Of a DNA stretch of 64,000 nt, positions 15,690 to 24,556 are shown one piece after another. Numbering within the stretch: the stretch's first letter is position 1; the number at the start of each line of letters is the position of its first letter. The notes under the pieces are model-generated. The model searched no databases, had not been told where the DNA came from, and was given only the letters and a program-made list of their open reading frames with translations. Source of the DNA: Halomonas piscis (lineage in GTDB: Bacteria; Pseudomonadota; Gammaproteobacteria; Pseudomonadales; Halomonadaceae); NCBI RefSeq assembly GCF_031886125.1, contig NZ_CP119391.1, forward strand, positions 930,001-994,000, given 5' to 3'. Both the position numbers and the translations under genes were made by a program.

Positions 15690-18128
15690 TCAGCCGGCTG
15701 TAGCGGCGTCGGCGTAGAGGGTTTCCTCGAGGGCTCTCACGGCCTCGCGATAGCCGGCTTTGCCGCCGAAGGCCTTGGCGAGCTCCACGGGGGTACCGAG
15801 CCGGTCCAGTGGTGCCAGCTTCAATACCTTGGTGTCCTCGATGGTGGCCACGCCGTTGTCGGCGTACTTGTCGAGCAGGGCGTCCAGCACGGCGCGGGCC
15901 TGGCCCTCGTAGCGAGTGAAATAGTCCGACTGTCGGGCCTTGGCCGCGCGCTGGCGACGGGTGAGTGCAGGCTGGCCGTAGACGATGTGCACGATGGCAT
16001 CGAAGGGGTCCGGTGTATCGCCGAGTGTCTTTTCGACCTCGCTGGTGAGGTCTTCCCAGAACACGCCTTGTTCAGCCAGCTCATCCAGCACGGCCTGCTT
16101 GCGGTCGCTGGCCTCCCAACGGCGCAGGAAGTCCTTCAGGGTGGCGTAGTGGGCGCGTACCGTCTTGCGAGTGTAGTCGGTCAGCTCTTCGGTGATCAGC
16201 TTGCCGTCCGGCCCCAGGTACTGCACGCGCCGGCCGATGACCGCCACGGTGACGTCATCGACGACGTATCGCTTGGGCGGCTCGCCGATGCCGCCGTCTT
16301 CGTCATCCTCCCAGCCCCCTTCGGGGGGCAAGGCGGGATCGCTCGGTGACTCGTCGTCGGGGGATGCGCCGTCTTCGTCAGCGGGCGCGTTTCCATCGAC
16401 GCTGTCCTCGGTTTCATCGTCGTCGTCCGGTAGTAGCGGGTCGCCTTCGCCGGGTACGTAGACCTTTTCTGGTTCGCCGTCGAAGGCGGGGTCGGCGAAA
16501 AGCTCCGTGGCCTTGCGGAAATCGAGGATGGTGAACCAGAACTTGTTGTGGTCGGCGTCAATCCGCGTGCCGCGTCCGATGATCTGCTTGAACTCGGTCA
16601 TCGACTGGATGCGCTGGTCGAGCACGATCAGCTTGCAGGTCTTGGCGTCGACGCCGGTGGTCATCAGCTTGCTGGTGACGGCGATGACGGGGTAGGGCTC
16701 TTCGGGGTCGATGAAGTGGTCGAGCTCGGCCTTTCCCTCGAGCTCGTCGCCGGTGATGCGCATCACGTACTTGCGGTTCTTGGCCACGTGCTGAGGGTTG
16801 AGATTGACCAGCGCCTGGCGCATCCGCTCCGCATGATCGATATTCTCGCAGAAGACGATGGTCTTCTGCATCGGGTCGGTCTGGGTCAGATAATCGGTGA
16901 CGGTTCGAGCGACCAGCTTGGTGCGTTGCGTCAGGATCAGGTGACGGTCAAAGTCGCGCTGGTTGTAGATACGATCCTCGATCACCTCGCCGTGGATGTC
17001 GGTCTGGCCGTCGCTGGGGCGCCATCCTTGCAGGTCACGGTCCAGGTCGACCCGAATCACCTTGTAGGGCGCCAGATAGCCGTCGTCGATGCCCTGCTTG
17101 AGCGAGTAGGTGTAGATGGGCTCGCCGAAGTAGTGGATGTTGGAAACCTCGGTGGTCTCCTTGGGCGTCGCGGTCAGCCCGATATGGGTGGCCCCGCTGA
17201 AGTAGTCCAGGATGGCGCGCCAGGCAGAGTCTTCTGCGGCGCTGCCACGGTGGCATTCGTCGATGACGACCAGGTCGAAGAAGTCCGGACTGAACTGCTT
17301 GTAGATGTTCTTTTCTTCCTCGCTGCCGGTGACTGCCTGATACAGCGAGAGGTAGATCTCGTGCGACTTCTCGATCTGGCGCTTGGATATCTTGGTCATG
17401 GCCGCGCCGAAGGGCTTGAAGTCGCCACTCTTGGTCTGGTCGACGAGTACGTTACGGTCGGCCAGAAACAGGATGCGCTGCTTGCGGCCGGCCTTCCACA
17501 GTCTCCAGATCAGCTGGAAAGCGGTATAGGTCTTGCCGGTGCCGGTGGCCATTACCAGCAGCAGGCGATCCTGCCCTTTGGCGATGGCTTCGACCGTGCG
17601 ATTGACCGCGACCATCTGGTAGTAGCGGGGCGTGCGGCCGCTGCCGTCATCGTAGAAAGGCTGCTCGACGACCGGGCGTGTCTCTTCACTCAGGCCTTTC
17701 CAGCGGCGGTAGCCGTGCCAGAGCGTATCGGGCCCGGGGAGCTGATCGAGCGCCAGGTTGGTCTCGGCCTGATCGAAGACAAGGCGGTGGGGGTCGCTGA
17801 ACAGGAAGCCGCTGCCGTTGGAGCTAATGGCGAAGGGGACATCGAGCTTCTCCGCGTAGGCCTGGGCCTGCTGCATGCCATGGCCCAGGCTGTGGCTGGC
17901 GTCCTTGGCCTCGATGACGGCGATGGGCTGGTTCTTCTGGAAAGACAGCACGTAATCCGCCCGACGCGGGTGAGCCCGGTGGTGCATGCGGCCGCGTACC
18001 GTGATGCGGCCATCGCTAACCGGGTACTCTTCACGTACCTGGGTGTGGATGTTCCAGCCCGCCTGCTTGATGGCGGGGGTGATGAACTTGGTGCAGATGT
18101 CCCGTTCGCTGAAAGCTTGCCTTGTCAT
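15690..18128 (-). CDS. hsdR: Type I restriction subunit R (endonuclease/translocase)
   Basis: This 812-residue protein has an N-terminal PD-(D/E)XK nuclease with Asp58 and VIEAK (Glu73, Lys75). A superfamily-2 helicase follows, with Walker A MATGTGKT near residue 195, DECHRG near 297, GLTATP and the late motif IGRGTR. An acidic linker of Asp/Glu/Pro (about residues 570-625) separates the helicase from the helical C-terminus. It translocates DNA and cuts it when HsdM and HsdS bind unmethylated sites. It is the first gene of the minus-strand operon. The frame is intact, so the split hsdS is the only visible lesion. Confidence 0.95.
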   Translation of the reverse strand: MTRQAFSERDICTKFITPAIKQAGWNIHTQVREEYPVSDGRITVRGRMHHRAHPRRADYVLSFQKNQPIAVIEAKDASHSLGHGMQQAQAYAEKLDVPFAISSNGSGFLFSDPHRLVFDQAETNLALDQLPGPDTLWHGYRRWKGLSEETRPVVEQPFYDDGSGRTPRYYQMVAVNRTVEAIAKGQDRLLLVMATGTGKTYTAFQLIWRLWKAGRKQRILFLADRNVLVDQTKSGDFKPFGAAMTKISKRQIEKSHEIYLSLYQAVTGSEEEKNIYKQFSPDFFDLVVIDECHRGSAAEDSAWRAILDYFSGATHIGLTATPKETTEVSNIHYFGEPIYTYSLKQGIDDGYLAPYKVIRVDLDRDLQGWRPSDGQTDIHGEVIEDRIYNQRDFDRHLILTQRTKLVARTVTDYLTQTDPMQKTIVFCENIDHAERMRQALVNLNPQHVAKNRKYVMRITGDELEGKAELDHFIDPEEPYPVIAVTSKLMTTGVDAKTCKLIVLDQRIQSMTEFKQIIGRGTRIDADHNKFWFTILDFRKATELFADPAFDGEPEKVYVPGEGDPLLPDDDDETEDSVDGNAPADEDGASPDDESPSDPALPPEGGWEDDEDGGIGEPPKRYVVDDVTVAVIGRRVQYLGPDGKLITEELTDYTRKTVRAHYATLKDFLRRWEASDRKQAVLDELAEQGVFWEDLTSEVEKTLGDTPDPFDAIVHIVYGQPALTRRQRAAKARQSDYFTRYEGQARAVLDALLDKYADNGVATIEDTKVLKLAPLDRLGTPVELAKAFGGKAGYREAVRALEETLYADAATAG

Positions 18129-18241
18129 AGCTGCTTCCCTGCTGCGTTCATAGATTACTTATCACTTTTTACGCTAGCTTACGTGAAGCTGAGCAGATAC
18201 GCATGGGGGAGGAGAGGAGGGGCCGGCAAGCCTCACGATTT

Positions 18242-18355
18242 TGCGAAGCAGCGCGCCTGGCTGGGATCATCAACCGGCTCAACGACCCCCATGGCACCGA
18301 GTTCAGCGACGATAACAAGCTGCTGTTCGGGAAAATTATCAAGCTTTCGGTTTAA
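18242..18355 (+). pseudogene. Remnant of another type I restriction R-subunit C-terminus
   Basis: A short frame reads LAGIINRLNDPHGTEFSDDNKLLFGKIIK (split here into NRLNDPHGTEF and DDNKLLF), resembling the C-terminal segment of some HsdR proteins. It ends at a stop near 18352 and has no start. It points away from the hsdR gene beside it, so it comes from a different system. The match rests on a short motif. Confidence 0.4.
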
Positions 18356-18458
18356 AGTTTATAGAGAAAGCGGCCATTTCTGGCGATTCTGTGTTTGAAG
18401 ATAAACCAGCCTAGTTTATTCTCCTCTCTGAAGACGGAATTTAAGGCCGCTTTTTAAC

Positions 18459-19235
18459 GTGAAAATAAACCAGCTGCTGCACAAGATCCCGTATGGCGCC
18501 GTCGTGACGACCGCCTGGCTCGCGTCACACGGCGTCACCTCGGATCAGGCGCGTAAGCTGGCCGGCAGTGGCTGGCTGCAGCGCGTGGGGTATGGCGCCT
18601 ACTGCCAAACGGGGGAGCCTCTTACCTGGGAGAGCGCTGTTTTCGCCTTGCAGGCGAGCGACGACACGGGCTTACCACCGCTTTGGCCGGGTGGCCAGAC
18701 TGCCCTCGCACTGCATGGCTTTTCCCACTATCTGCACATGGGGGAGCGCACGACGCACCTGTATCGCAAGGAAGCCGTTCGGCTGCCCCGTTGGTTGAGT
18801 GATGCCGAGTGGGCAGGGCGGATGATGCTTCACTCCGAAAAGGGCCTGCCGGTGCAGCTTCCCGGCAGCTTCACGGACTACGCGCCGGATGGCAGGGCCT
18901 TCAGCTTGCAGGTATCGACCCCCGAACGAGCGGCCCTGGAGTGGATCGCCGCGACGCCGAATGAGCTGCTGTTCAGCAGTGAGCTGGTGGATACCTTCGG
19001 CGGGCTCAATACGCTGCGTCCGCGCCGGCTGCAGGCATTGCTGGAGGGATGCCGTTCGGTGAGAACCAAGCGGGCCTTCCTGGTGCTGGCTCGCCACGCC
19101 GGGCATGCCTGGTACGCTCGCCTGGAACCACGCCGACTGAATCTCGGCAAAGGCAAGCGGCAGTTCTGCCAAGGCGGCAGGCTGGATAGGGAATATCACG
19201 TGACGGTGCCGGAGGCGTTCCTGCATGCCGATTGA
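18459..19235 (+). CDS. abiEi: AbiEi-like antitoxin of a type IV toxin-antitoxin pair
   Basis: The product is 258 residues. The N-terminal winged-helix part (LLHKIPYGAVVTTAWLASHGV, shown as residues 6-26 in part, then ARKLAGSGWLQRVGYGAY) and the longer C-terminal domain fit AbiEi. AbiEi represses its promoter and blocks the AbiEii toxin. The start is GTG. An inverted pair AAAGCGGCC (18368-18376) and GGCCGCTTT (18445-18453) precedes it and may be the operator. The gene overlaps the toxin start by 11 bases. The antitoxin is intact while the toxin is broken. Confidence 0.85.
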   Translation: MKINQLLHKIPYGAVVTTAWLASHGVTSDQARKLAGSGWLQRVGYGAYCQTGEPLTWESAVFALQASDDTGLPPLWPGGQTALALHGFSHYLHMGERTTHLYRKEAVRLPRWLSDAEWAGRMMLHSEKGLPVQLPGSFTDYAPDGRAFSLQVSTPERAALEWIAATPNELLFSSELVDTFGGLNTLRPRRLQALLEGCRSVRTKRAFLVLARHAGHAWYARLEPRRLNLGKGKRQFCQGGRLDREYHVTVPEAFLHAD

Positions 19236-19580
19236 AGCTCGCTACCACGAACAGGTCAGTCTGTTGGTCTCGCTGCTGCCATTTCTCAATGAAGAGCCGT
19301 GCTTCGCCCTCAAGGGAGGCACAGCCATCAACTTTTTCGTGCAGCCATTACCTCGCCTATCGGTCGACATCGACCTGGCCTACTTGCCGCTGGAGCCCCG
19401 TGACGAGGCATTGCGACGCTGTCGCGAGGCGCTGCAGCGACTGGCAGAGACTTTCAGCGCCCGACTGCCAGGTGTGCAGGCCGAGCTTCAGGATAATCGC
19501 CGGGACGAGCTGAGGATCCTGGTGCGCCCTGGGGCGTAGCCAAGTGAAGGTGGAGGTATCGCCCGTACTGCGTGGCACTC
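19225..19580 (+). pseudogene. abiEii: AbiEii-like nucleotidyltransferase toxin, frameshifted and truncated
   Basis: Residues 1-104 carry the nucleotidyltransferase core: LKGGTAINFF, then RLSVDIDLAYLP with the metal-binding Asp-x-Asp. The family is normally around 270-300 residues. Here the frame ends at 19537-19539, but a second frame continues just downstream as VKVEVSPVLRGTL, a conserved continuation, so a frameshift lies near 19535. The homology stops around 19580, shortly before the 475-bp repeats. The toxin is therefore dead twice over. Confidence 0.85.
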
Positions 19581-19665
19581 TGAACCATAGCGTTGCAGCA
19601 AGTACGAAATTAGGTAAAGGGCTTGCAATTCAGGATAAGCAGTGCGAGCTTGGGCATGCGTGCAC

Positions 19666-20761
19666 TCTCCACAATGCTCTTGGTGACGGAGACGTCAGAA
19701 GGCGTCGGTGACCGAGGATTGCTGGAGACCAGCGCCTCTTTCGAGGTGGCTGGCCGGATAGTCGCTGTCATGGCTCAACGCGAGCCAAGCGGCACCGGGG
19801 AGCGCAAGCAGTCCTTGGCCACTAGCTTTACCTTGACCGTTACTCTCCTCAGAATCGGGGCCTTCCGGGCGGTGATAGAGCTTAAATTTCGGCCAGGCTG
19901 TGACGGGTGGCATGCTCGGGACGGAGGCTGTCCGGCCGCTCCAGGAGCGCCGAAATGTCTGTCAGAGATGCTCCGAGAGCCCTGTTTCGGTCCTCGTTTG
20001 ACGCGGAGGCCCAAAAAGCTACTCTCCGCAAGGGGATCTTTAGTGGAGGCAGGCAGATGTTCGGAGGTTTCACCTGGGCATGCAAAAACGTGCCAACCGT
20101 TTGTCGCGGCTCTGCTGGACACTCGGGAAGGCGGCCCTCATCTCCACAATGCTCTTGGTGACGGAGACGTCAGAAGGCGTCGGTGACCGAGGATTGCTGG
20201 AGACCAGCGCCTCTTTCGAGGTGGCTGGCCGGATAGTCGCTGTCATGGCTCAACGCGAGCCAAGCGGCACCGGGGAGCGCAAGCAGTCCTTGGCCACTAG
20301 CTTTACCTTGACCGTTACTCTCCTCAGAATCGGGGCCTTCCGGGCGGTGATAGAGCTTAAATTTCGGCCAGGCTGTGACGGGTGGCATGCTCGGGACGGA
20401 GGCTGTCCGGCCGCTCCAGGAGCGCCGAAATGTCTGTCAGAGATGCTCCGAGAGCCCTGTTTCGGTCCTCGTTTGACGCGGAGGCCCAAAAAGCTACTCT
20501 CCGCAAGGGGATCTTTAGTGGAGGCAGGCAGATGTTCGGAGGTTTCACCTGGGCATGCAAAAACGTGCCAACCGTTTGTCGCGGCTCTGCTGGACACTCG
20601 GGAAGGCGGCCCTCATCTCCACAATGCTCTTGGTGACGGAGACGTCAGAAGGCGTCGGTGACCGAGGATTGCTGGAGACCAGCGCCTCTTTCGAGGTGGC
20701 TGGCCGGATAGTCGCTGTCATGGCTCAACGCGAGCCAAGCGGCACCGGGGAGCGCAAGCAG
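19666..20761. repeat. 475-bp tandem repeat, 2.3 copies
   Basis: Unit 1 (19666-20140) and unit 2 (20141-20615) appear identical, and a partial unit 3 (20616-20761, 146 bp) runs up to 52 bp before the reverse transcriptase start. The period is exactly 475 bp. The unit is GC-rich, unlike the AT-rich reverse transcriptase gene. Frames inside it change phase from copy to copy because 475 is not a multiple of 3, and none looks like a gene. Each unit begins with a strong hairpin region. Confidence 0.95.
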
Positions 20762-20813
20762 CTGTGGTCGGGGTGGGTGACCGGAAGACCTCGTTCCCCA
20801 AGGGGGAGAAGAT
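20616..20813 (+). ncRNA. Candidate non-coding RNA leader of the reverse transcriptase
   Basis: This is the partial third repeat unit plus 52 unique bases directly before the reverse transcriptase ATG. A strong hairpin lies at 20679-20703 (CCAGC-G-CCTC, loop TTTC, GAGG-TG-GCTGG), with further GC-rich foldable sequence on both sides. Many stand-alone bacterial reverse transcriptases in defence use an RNA encoded just upstream. That this segment is such an RNA is inference. The same segment occurs three times because of the tandem repeat. Confidence 0.4.
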
Positions 20814-22064
20814 ATGCAAATTTACAAGGAGCTAAGTAAGTTTGCCACTTTAGAAAAGGCTTGGAAAAGCGTCAGGAAAAATGCTCAAGCTAGCAACTCA
20901 GCTAACAAGCCTAAAGGGTTAGATGAGTTTGAAGCAAATACGAGCTCCCGTCTAAAAAGCATCCAGTCAAGAATTGCTCGAAGAAGCTATAAGTTTCATC
21001 AGCAAAAAGGTGTCGTTCTGGAAAAAGAAAGTGGCGGATATAGGCCTATAGTTGTATATGCTTTAGAAGATAGGATTGTTCAGCGAGCTATACTCGATGT
21101 TCTCCAAGAAAATGTCCCTAAGGTAGAAGAGGTGTTGAGAACACCAACAAGCTTTGGCGCTATTCCTCAGGACTTTTCACCGAGTGGTCCTAGTGGTGTA
21201 AAAAATGCCATTGAAGAAGTGATGACCTATTCGAGAAAAGGTTACAGGTTTTTTTACAGAACTGATATACCCGGGTTTTTTACCAAGGTTGAGAAGAGAA
21301 GAGTTATAAGATTTATAGAGAATGAGATTGATGATTTTCTGTTCTTAGATATATTCAACAGAGCGCTGGATGTATCTATTGAAGGGGCTGAATCACTGAA
21401 AGAAGAGGTTTTTTCAATATTTCCAAGTGAAGAGCTTGGGATTAGTCAGGGGTCTTCTCTTTCTCCTCTTTTGGCAAATATATACTTATATGAATTTGAT
21501 CGAGCGATGATTGAATCAGAAAATTGTGTCTGCCTTCGTTATTTGGATGACTTGCTTATACTTTCAGATTCTAATGGTGGGTTGCAGAAATCGGTTCATC
21601 TTGCGAAAAGGAAGCTAGGAGAAATTGGTCTTTCAATATACTCTCAGCAAGATGGAAATAAAGAAAAGTATTCTTCTGGAGATCTCGCTAAAAGGTCTTT
21701 TGAGTTCTTGGGGTGTGATATTACTAACGGTAGTGTTATTCCCTCTAGAAAGAGCAAAGAAAGATTGCTAAGTAAGGTTGAGGCTAAATGTAGAAATTTT
21801 AAGTTTGGCCTTTCTATGATGGAGAAAGGAAGTGATAACCTCTCCATGACCTATCCTGAGTTTTTAGAGGGTGTCAGGCGGACTGTGTTGGGCTGGTCCA
21901 TGAGCTATCGGTTCTGCAATCATGAGCATTATTTTAAGAGTGTCGATAAAAAAGTTGCCGGGAAAGTGCAAGTTGTTGCTAATCAGGTTGGTAGGCTGTC
22001 AGGTAACGAGAAGTATTTTTCTTTAATGTATGGCATATCGACGCATAAAAACATTTTTGATTAA
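20814..22064 (+). CDS. Stand-alone reverse transcriptase (retron/DRT-like)
   Basis: The product is 416 residues. The reverse transcriptase core shows GGYRPIVVYALEDRIVQRA (residues 74-92), FYRTDIPGFF (147-156), ISQGSSLSPLLANIYL (210-225), the catalytic LRYLDDLLIL (241-250) and FEFLGCDI. A C-terminal thumb-like region ends near GWSMSYRF. There is no maturase, endonuclease or intron RNA domain, so it is not a standard group II intron protein. The layout is closer to unclassified or defence-associated reverse transcriptases. GGGGGAG lies 7 bases before the ATG. The gene is strongly AT-rich. The exact class cannot be decided by eye. Confidence 0.88.
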   Translation: MQIYKELSKFATLEKAWKSVRKNAQASNSANKPKGLDEFEANTSSRLKSIQSRIARRSYKFHQQKGVVLEKESGGYRPIVVYALEDRIVQRAILDVLQENVPKVEEVLRTPTSFGAIPQDFSPSGPSGVKNAIEEVMTYSRKGYRFFYRTDIPGFFTKVEKRRVIRFIENEIDDFLFLDIFNRALDVSIEGAESLKEEVFSIFPSEELGISQGSSLSPLLANIYLYEFDRAMIESENCVCLRYLDDLLILSDSNGGLQKSVHLAKRKLGEIGLSIYSQQDGNKEKYSSGDLAKRSFEFLGCDITNGSVIPSRKSKERLLSKVEAKCRNFKFGLSMMEKGSDNLSMTYPEFLEGVRRTVLGWSMSYRFCNHEHYFKSVDKKVAGKVQVVANQVGRLSGNEKYFSLMYGISTHKNIFD

Positions 22065-22076
22065 TATTGGTTTGTT

Positions 22077-22262
22077 TTAGGTTAGTTGTTTTTTGAGTGG
22101 TTTTCTGCTTTTCATAGTTGAGATTGGTGGTATTCTAGGGTTGTTCTTAATTGCTTCGTTCAAATGATCCGTCCACAAGTGGACATAGTACACGGTCGTC
22201 TGAATGGATTGGTGGCCCAGGATCTTCTGAAGTGTGAGCAGATTTCCATCGCTCATCATGAA
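22077..22262 (-). pseudogene. Tyrosine integrase C-terminal remnant
   Basis: About 60 residues read HFMMSDGNLLTLQKILGHQS, then TTVYYVHL, the last part of a phage-type integrase with the GH motif and the tyrosine region. The frame meets a stop just upstream, where the expected RHTFAS segment is replaced by unrelated sequence. It is a different integrase from the two fragments in the first 4 kb. Confidence 0.75.
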
Positions 22263-22410
22263 GTGGATCTATGGTAATTTTTGGTGCACGAGAGAAGGTG
22301 GGAATAGTGACATATCCTGTCGATTGATAAAGACCAAAAGCTCAATCAACACAAACGGATACGTCATGACCGGTTCTACCCTCTAGACTCTTTCACAACC
22401 AGAATCCTAG
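22263..22410. other. Intergenic sequence between integrase remnant and IS5
   Basis: No gene or clear repeat is visible here. The stretch probably contains the junction that truncated the integrase. Confidence 0.4.
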
Positions 22411-23237
22411 GGGGCGTTAACAATTAGGCCAGCCATATGGCGGCTGACACGAGGCAGAGGAGTGACTGGTAGTTTCTTGCCAGTCGCTCATAGCGTGTAG
22501 ATAACCGCCGGAACTTCTTGATTTTCTGAAAGAACCTCTCCACCAGATTGCGATCTTGGTAACAGTGCCAGTCTACTTCAATGCGCGCCAAACGATTCTT
22601 TTTCGGAGGAATCACCGGCTCGGCACCTGCGGCCTGAATCATGTCCCGCAGAGCAGTGGAGTCATACCCCTTGTCGCCCAGCACTGCTTGCGGGGAAAAA
22701 CCTTCCAGTAGAGCGGGAGCAGCACCATACTCCGACGCCTGGCCCGGTGTGAGAACCAATCGTACTGGGTTACCTAACGCATCGACTGCGGCATGAATTT
22801 TGGTGCTCAATCCGCCTCGAGATTTGCCCATGGCTTCGACGTCTTGCGTGTTTTTTTTGACGCTCCATGCTGGTGCACCCTGACGATGCTACCGTCGATC
22901 ATTAGCTGCTCTAGATCGGGATCGTCGGCTACTGTGTCAAAAATACGCTGCCAAACGCCCTTTCGTGACCAACGGTTATACCGCATGTAGACGGTGTGCC
23001 AGCGCCCAAAAGATTCGGGAAGATCACGCCACGGGGCGCCGGTCCGAGCGATCCAGAGCACGGCTTCCACGAACAGGCGATTGTCCTTGGCAGTTACCCC
23101 ACAGTCTGAGGCTTTGCCGGGGAGCAGGTGCTCGATTCGCTCCCACTGATCATCGCGTAACTTCAACCGACTCATGGCCCACCAAAATCTATGAATACTA
23201 AATCAGTTTAAACGAAACTAATGATTGTTAACACACC
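22411..23237 (-). mobile_element. IS5-family element (IS427-like), 827 bp, copy 2
   Basis: It is the same element as at 1375-2201 but inverted. The ends are GGGGCGTTAAC and GTTAACACACC, with perfect CTAG duplications at 22407-22410 and 23238-23241. Its perfect duplications suggest a fairly recent, simple insertion. Confidence 0.93.
22424..23175 (-). CDS. IS5-family transposase made by -1 frameshift, copy 2
   Basis: It encodes the same two overlapping frames as the copy at 1437-2188: the first at 23175-22807 and the second ending at 22424. The A-run that allows the -1 slip is conserved at about 22851-22858. Catalytic motifs (IDGSIVRVH, LGDKGYDS, LVERFFQKIK) are all present. The proteins of the two copies are identical as far as read. 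Confidence 0.88.
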
Positions 23238-23242
23238 CTAGG

Positions 23243-23341
23243 TGACAGACCACGCTGCGCGAGCTGTTACGGCAGGGAGTTAGAAACTTGATCGCCAAGG
23301 CCGTTGAGGCGGAATTGGCCAGCCTCCTGGAGCAGTTGTGA
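23243..23341 (+). pseudogene. IS256-family transposase scrap
   Basis: A 29-residue frame reads TLRELLRQGVRNLIAKAVEA, then ELASLLEQL and a stop. This matches the early part of IS256-type transposases. Nothing else of that element is visible. Confidence 0.5.
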
Positions 23342-23661
23342 AGCAGTGTAGATCGACCCCCGTGGATATGGTCTGGAACAGCTGTCGAAGTGGTTGGGTG
23401 GCGATGGTGTGGTCGGGTGAGCTGGGGCTGAGCAATGTATTCCTGAGACTAAGCATCAACGTTGCTGAGCTCATGGCTGCTATCGTCACATCGTGGGCTA
23501 TACCATACCGAGGTGGAATGGTGGTCTAGCTTCAGCTATAAGAGGTGAAAAAAGTGGAAATATATGATAGAGTATATAAATATATTCTATCATTGTTTAT
23601 AATATTTCAGTGACTTGAAGGTGTTGATGCCAATGATGCGATATAGAGAGCTGGAAAATAT
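23342..23661. other. Intergenic region upstream of sce7726 gene
   Basis: Its first part is GC-rich IS debris; from about 23525 it becomes AT-rich (for example tatatgatagagtatataaatatattc), which may hold the promoter of the three-gene operon that follows. No gene is seen. Confidence 0.45.
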
Positions 23662-24552
23662 ATGCCTTTAAGTACGACACAGCTTTCGGCGCTTTCTCGC
23701 CTTTTCTCATCGAGTGTTTTCCGAGAGTTGGCAAGAAAGGGGCGTTCCCCACTATTTGCTCGGTTGTTTGCCGAGACTGGGTTGTTGAGTCGATATACGG
23801 TTGCTGGTGGTACTGTGAGCTCTGCATTTGAATCTGCATTCGCAGCATTGCGAAAGTCTGGAATTCGTGACGAGTATGTGTATCGTGCAGCATTGACTCA
23901 TAATATCCTATTGGGGCGTCACTCTCTTAATACGGCTAGCATGTTGACGGAGTTTCGAGTAGGTGCAAGTAAAGCCGATCTTGTTATATTGAACGGCACA
24001 GGCACTGTCTATGAGATAAAATCAGACAGGGATTCTTTGTTACGACTGAGCAAGCAAGTTGAAGATTATAAAAAAGTATTCTCCCATGTTTATGTGATAG
24101 CTGGCGAAGCGCACATTCCAGAGGTTCTTGATAGTACGCCAAATGATATTGGTGTAATGAGTCTTGTGCGATGGAATCGCATTCGCACCATTCGCAAAGC
24201 TGTTGACCGAACAGATTTGGTCTGTCCTGATGCTATTTTTCAGTCACTAAGAATGACTGAGGCTAGTGAAATATTGAAGAGTTTGAATGTAAAGATTCCA
24301 GATGTCCCTAATACAATGTTATGGGAAGCAATGCGCGCGTGTTTTTCGGATTTAACACCTGCCGATGTACACCAACAAATGGTTTGGACATTAAAGAAGA
24401 CGCGAAACTTATCAACACTTAGCTCTTTGGTTGACCAGTTGCCGACGTCGCTCCAACCTGCGGCACTTTCCATTAATGTACGTCGAGCGGATCACAATCG
24501 CCTGATCGATGCGGTGCATACTCCACTCTACAAGGCAATGGCTTGGAGATAA
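23662..24552 (+). CDS. sce7726-family protein with nuclease-like motif
   Basis: The product is 296 residues. Glu97 (TEFRV), Asp106 (SKADLVIL) and Glu118-x-Lys120 (VYEIKSD) form a PD-(D/E)XK-like pattern, so a nuclease role is plausible. The overall sequence fits the sce7726 family, which is usually encoded next to sce7725, as here 4 bases downstream. The family function is not established to my knowledge. The gene is AT-rich and lies in a defence island, so an anti-phage role together with sce7725 and the RES gene is a reasonable guess. Confidence 0.75.
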   Translation: MPLSTTQLSALSRLFSSSVFRELARKGRSPLFARLFAETGLLSRYTVAGGTVSSAFESAFAALRKSGIRDEYVYRAALTHNILLGRHSLNTASMLTEFRVGASKADLVILNGTGTVYEIKSDRDSLLRLSKQVEDYKKVFSHVYVIAGEAHIPEVLDSTPNDIGVMSLVRWNRIRTIRKAVDRTDLVCPDAIFQSLRMTEASEILKSLNVKIPDVPNTMLWEAMRACFSDLTPADVHQQMVWTLKKTRNLSTLSSLVDQLPTSLQPAALSINVRRADHNRLIDAVHTPLYKAMAWR

Positions 24553-24556
24553 CTAG

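Noticed and set aside
14123-18398. Very long open frames on the plus strand opposite hsdM and hsdR (over 500 residues each)
   Set aside because: They are shadows caused by GC-rich codon use; the minus-strand frames carry all methyltransferase and helicase motifs.
19666-20761. Diversity-generating retroelement with template and variable repeats
   Set aside because: The repeat units appear identical, with no adenine-specific differences, and no target protein gene contains them.
19666-20761. CRISPR array or RT-Cas system
   Set aside because: The unit is 475 bp with no short repeats or spacers, and no cas gene is nearby.
19623-20839. Plus- and minus-strand frames inside the 475-bp repeats (up to 193 residues)
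   Set aside because: They change phase between units, show no recognisable motif or ribosome site, and contain low-complexity Arg/Pro/Ser sequence.
20814-22064. Group II intron
   Set aside because: No maturase or endonuclease domain and no domain V/VI-like RNA structure could be seen around the gene.
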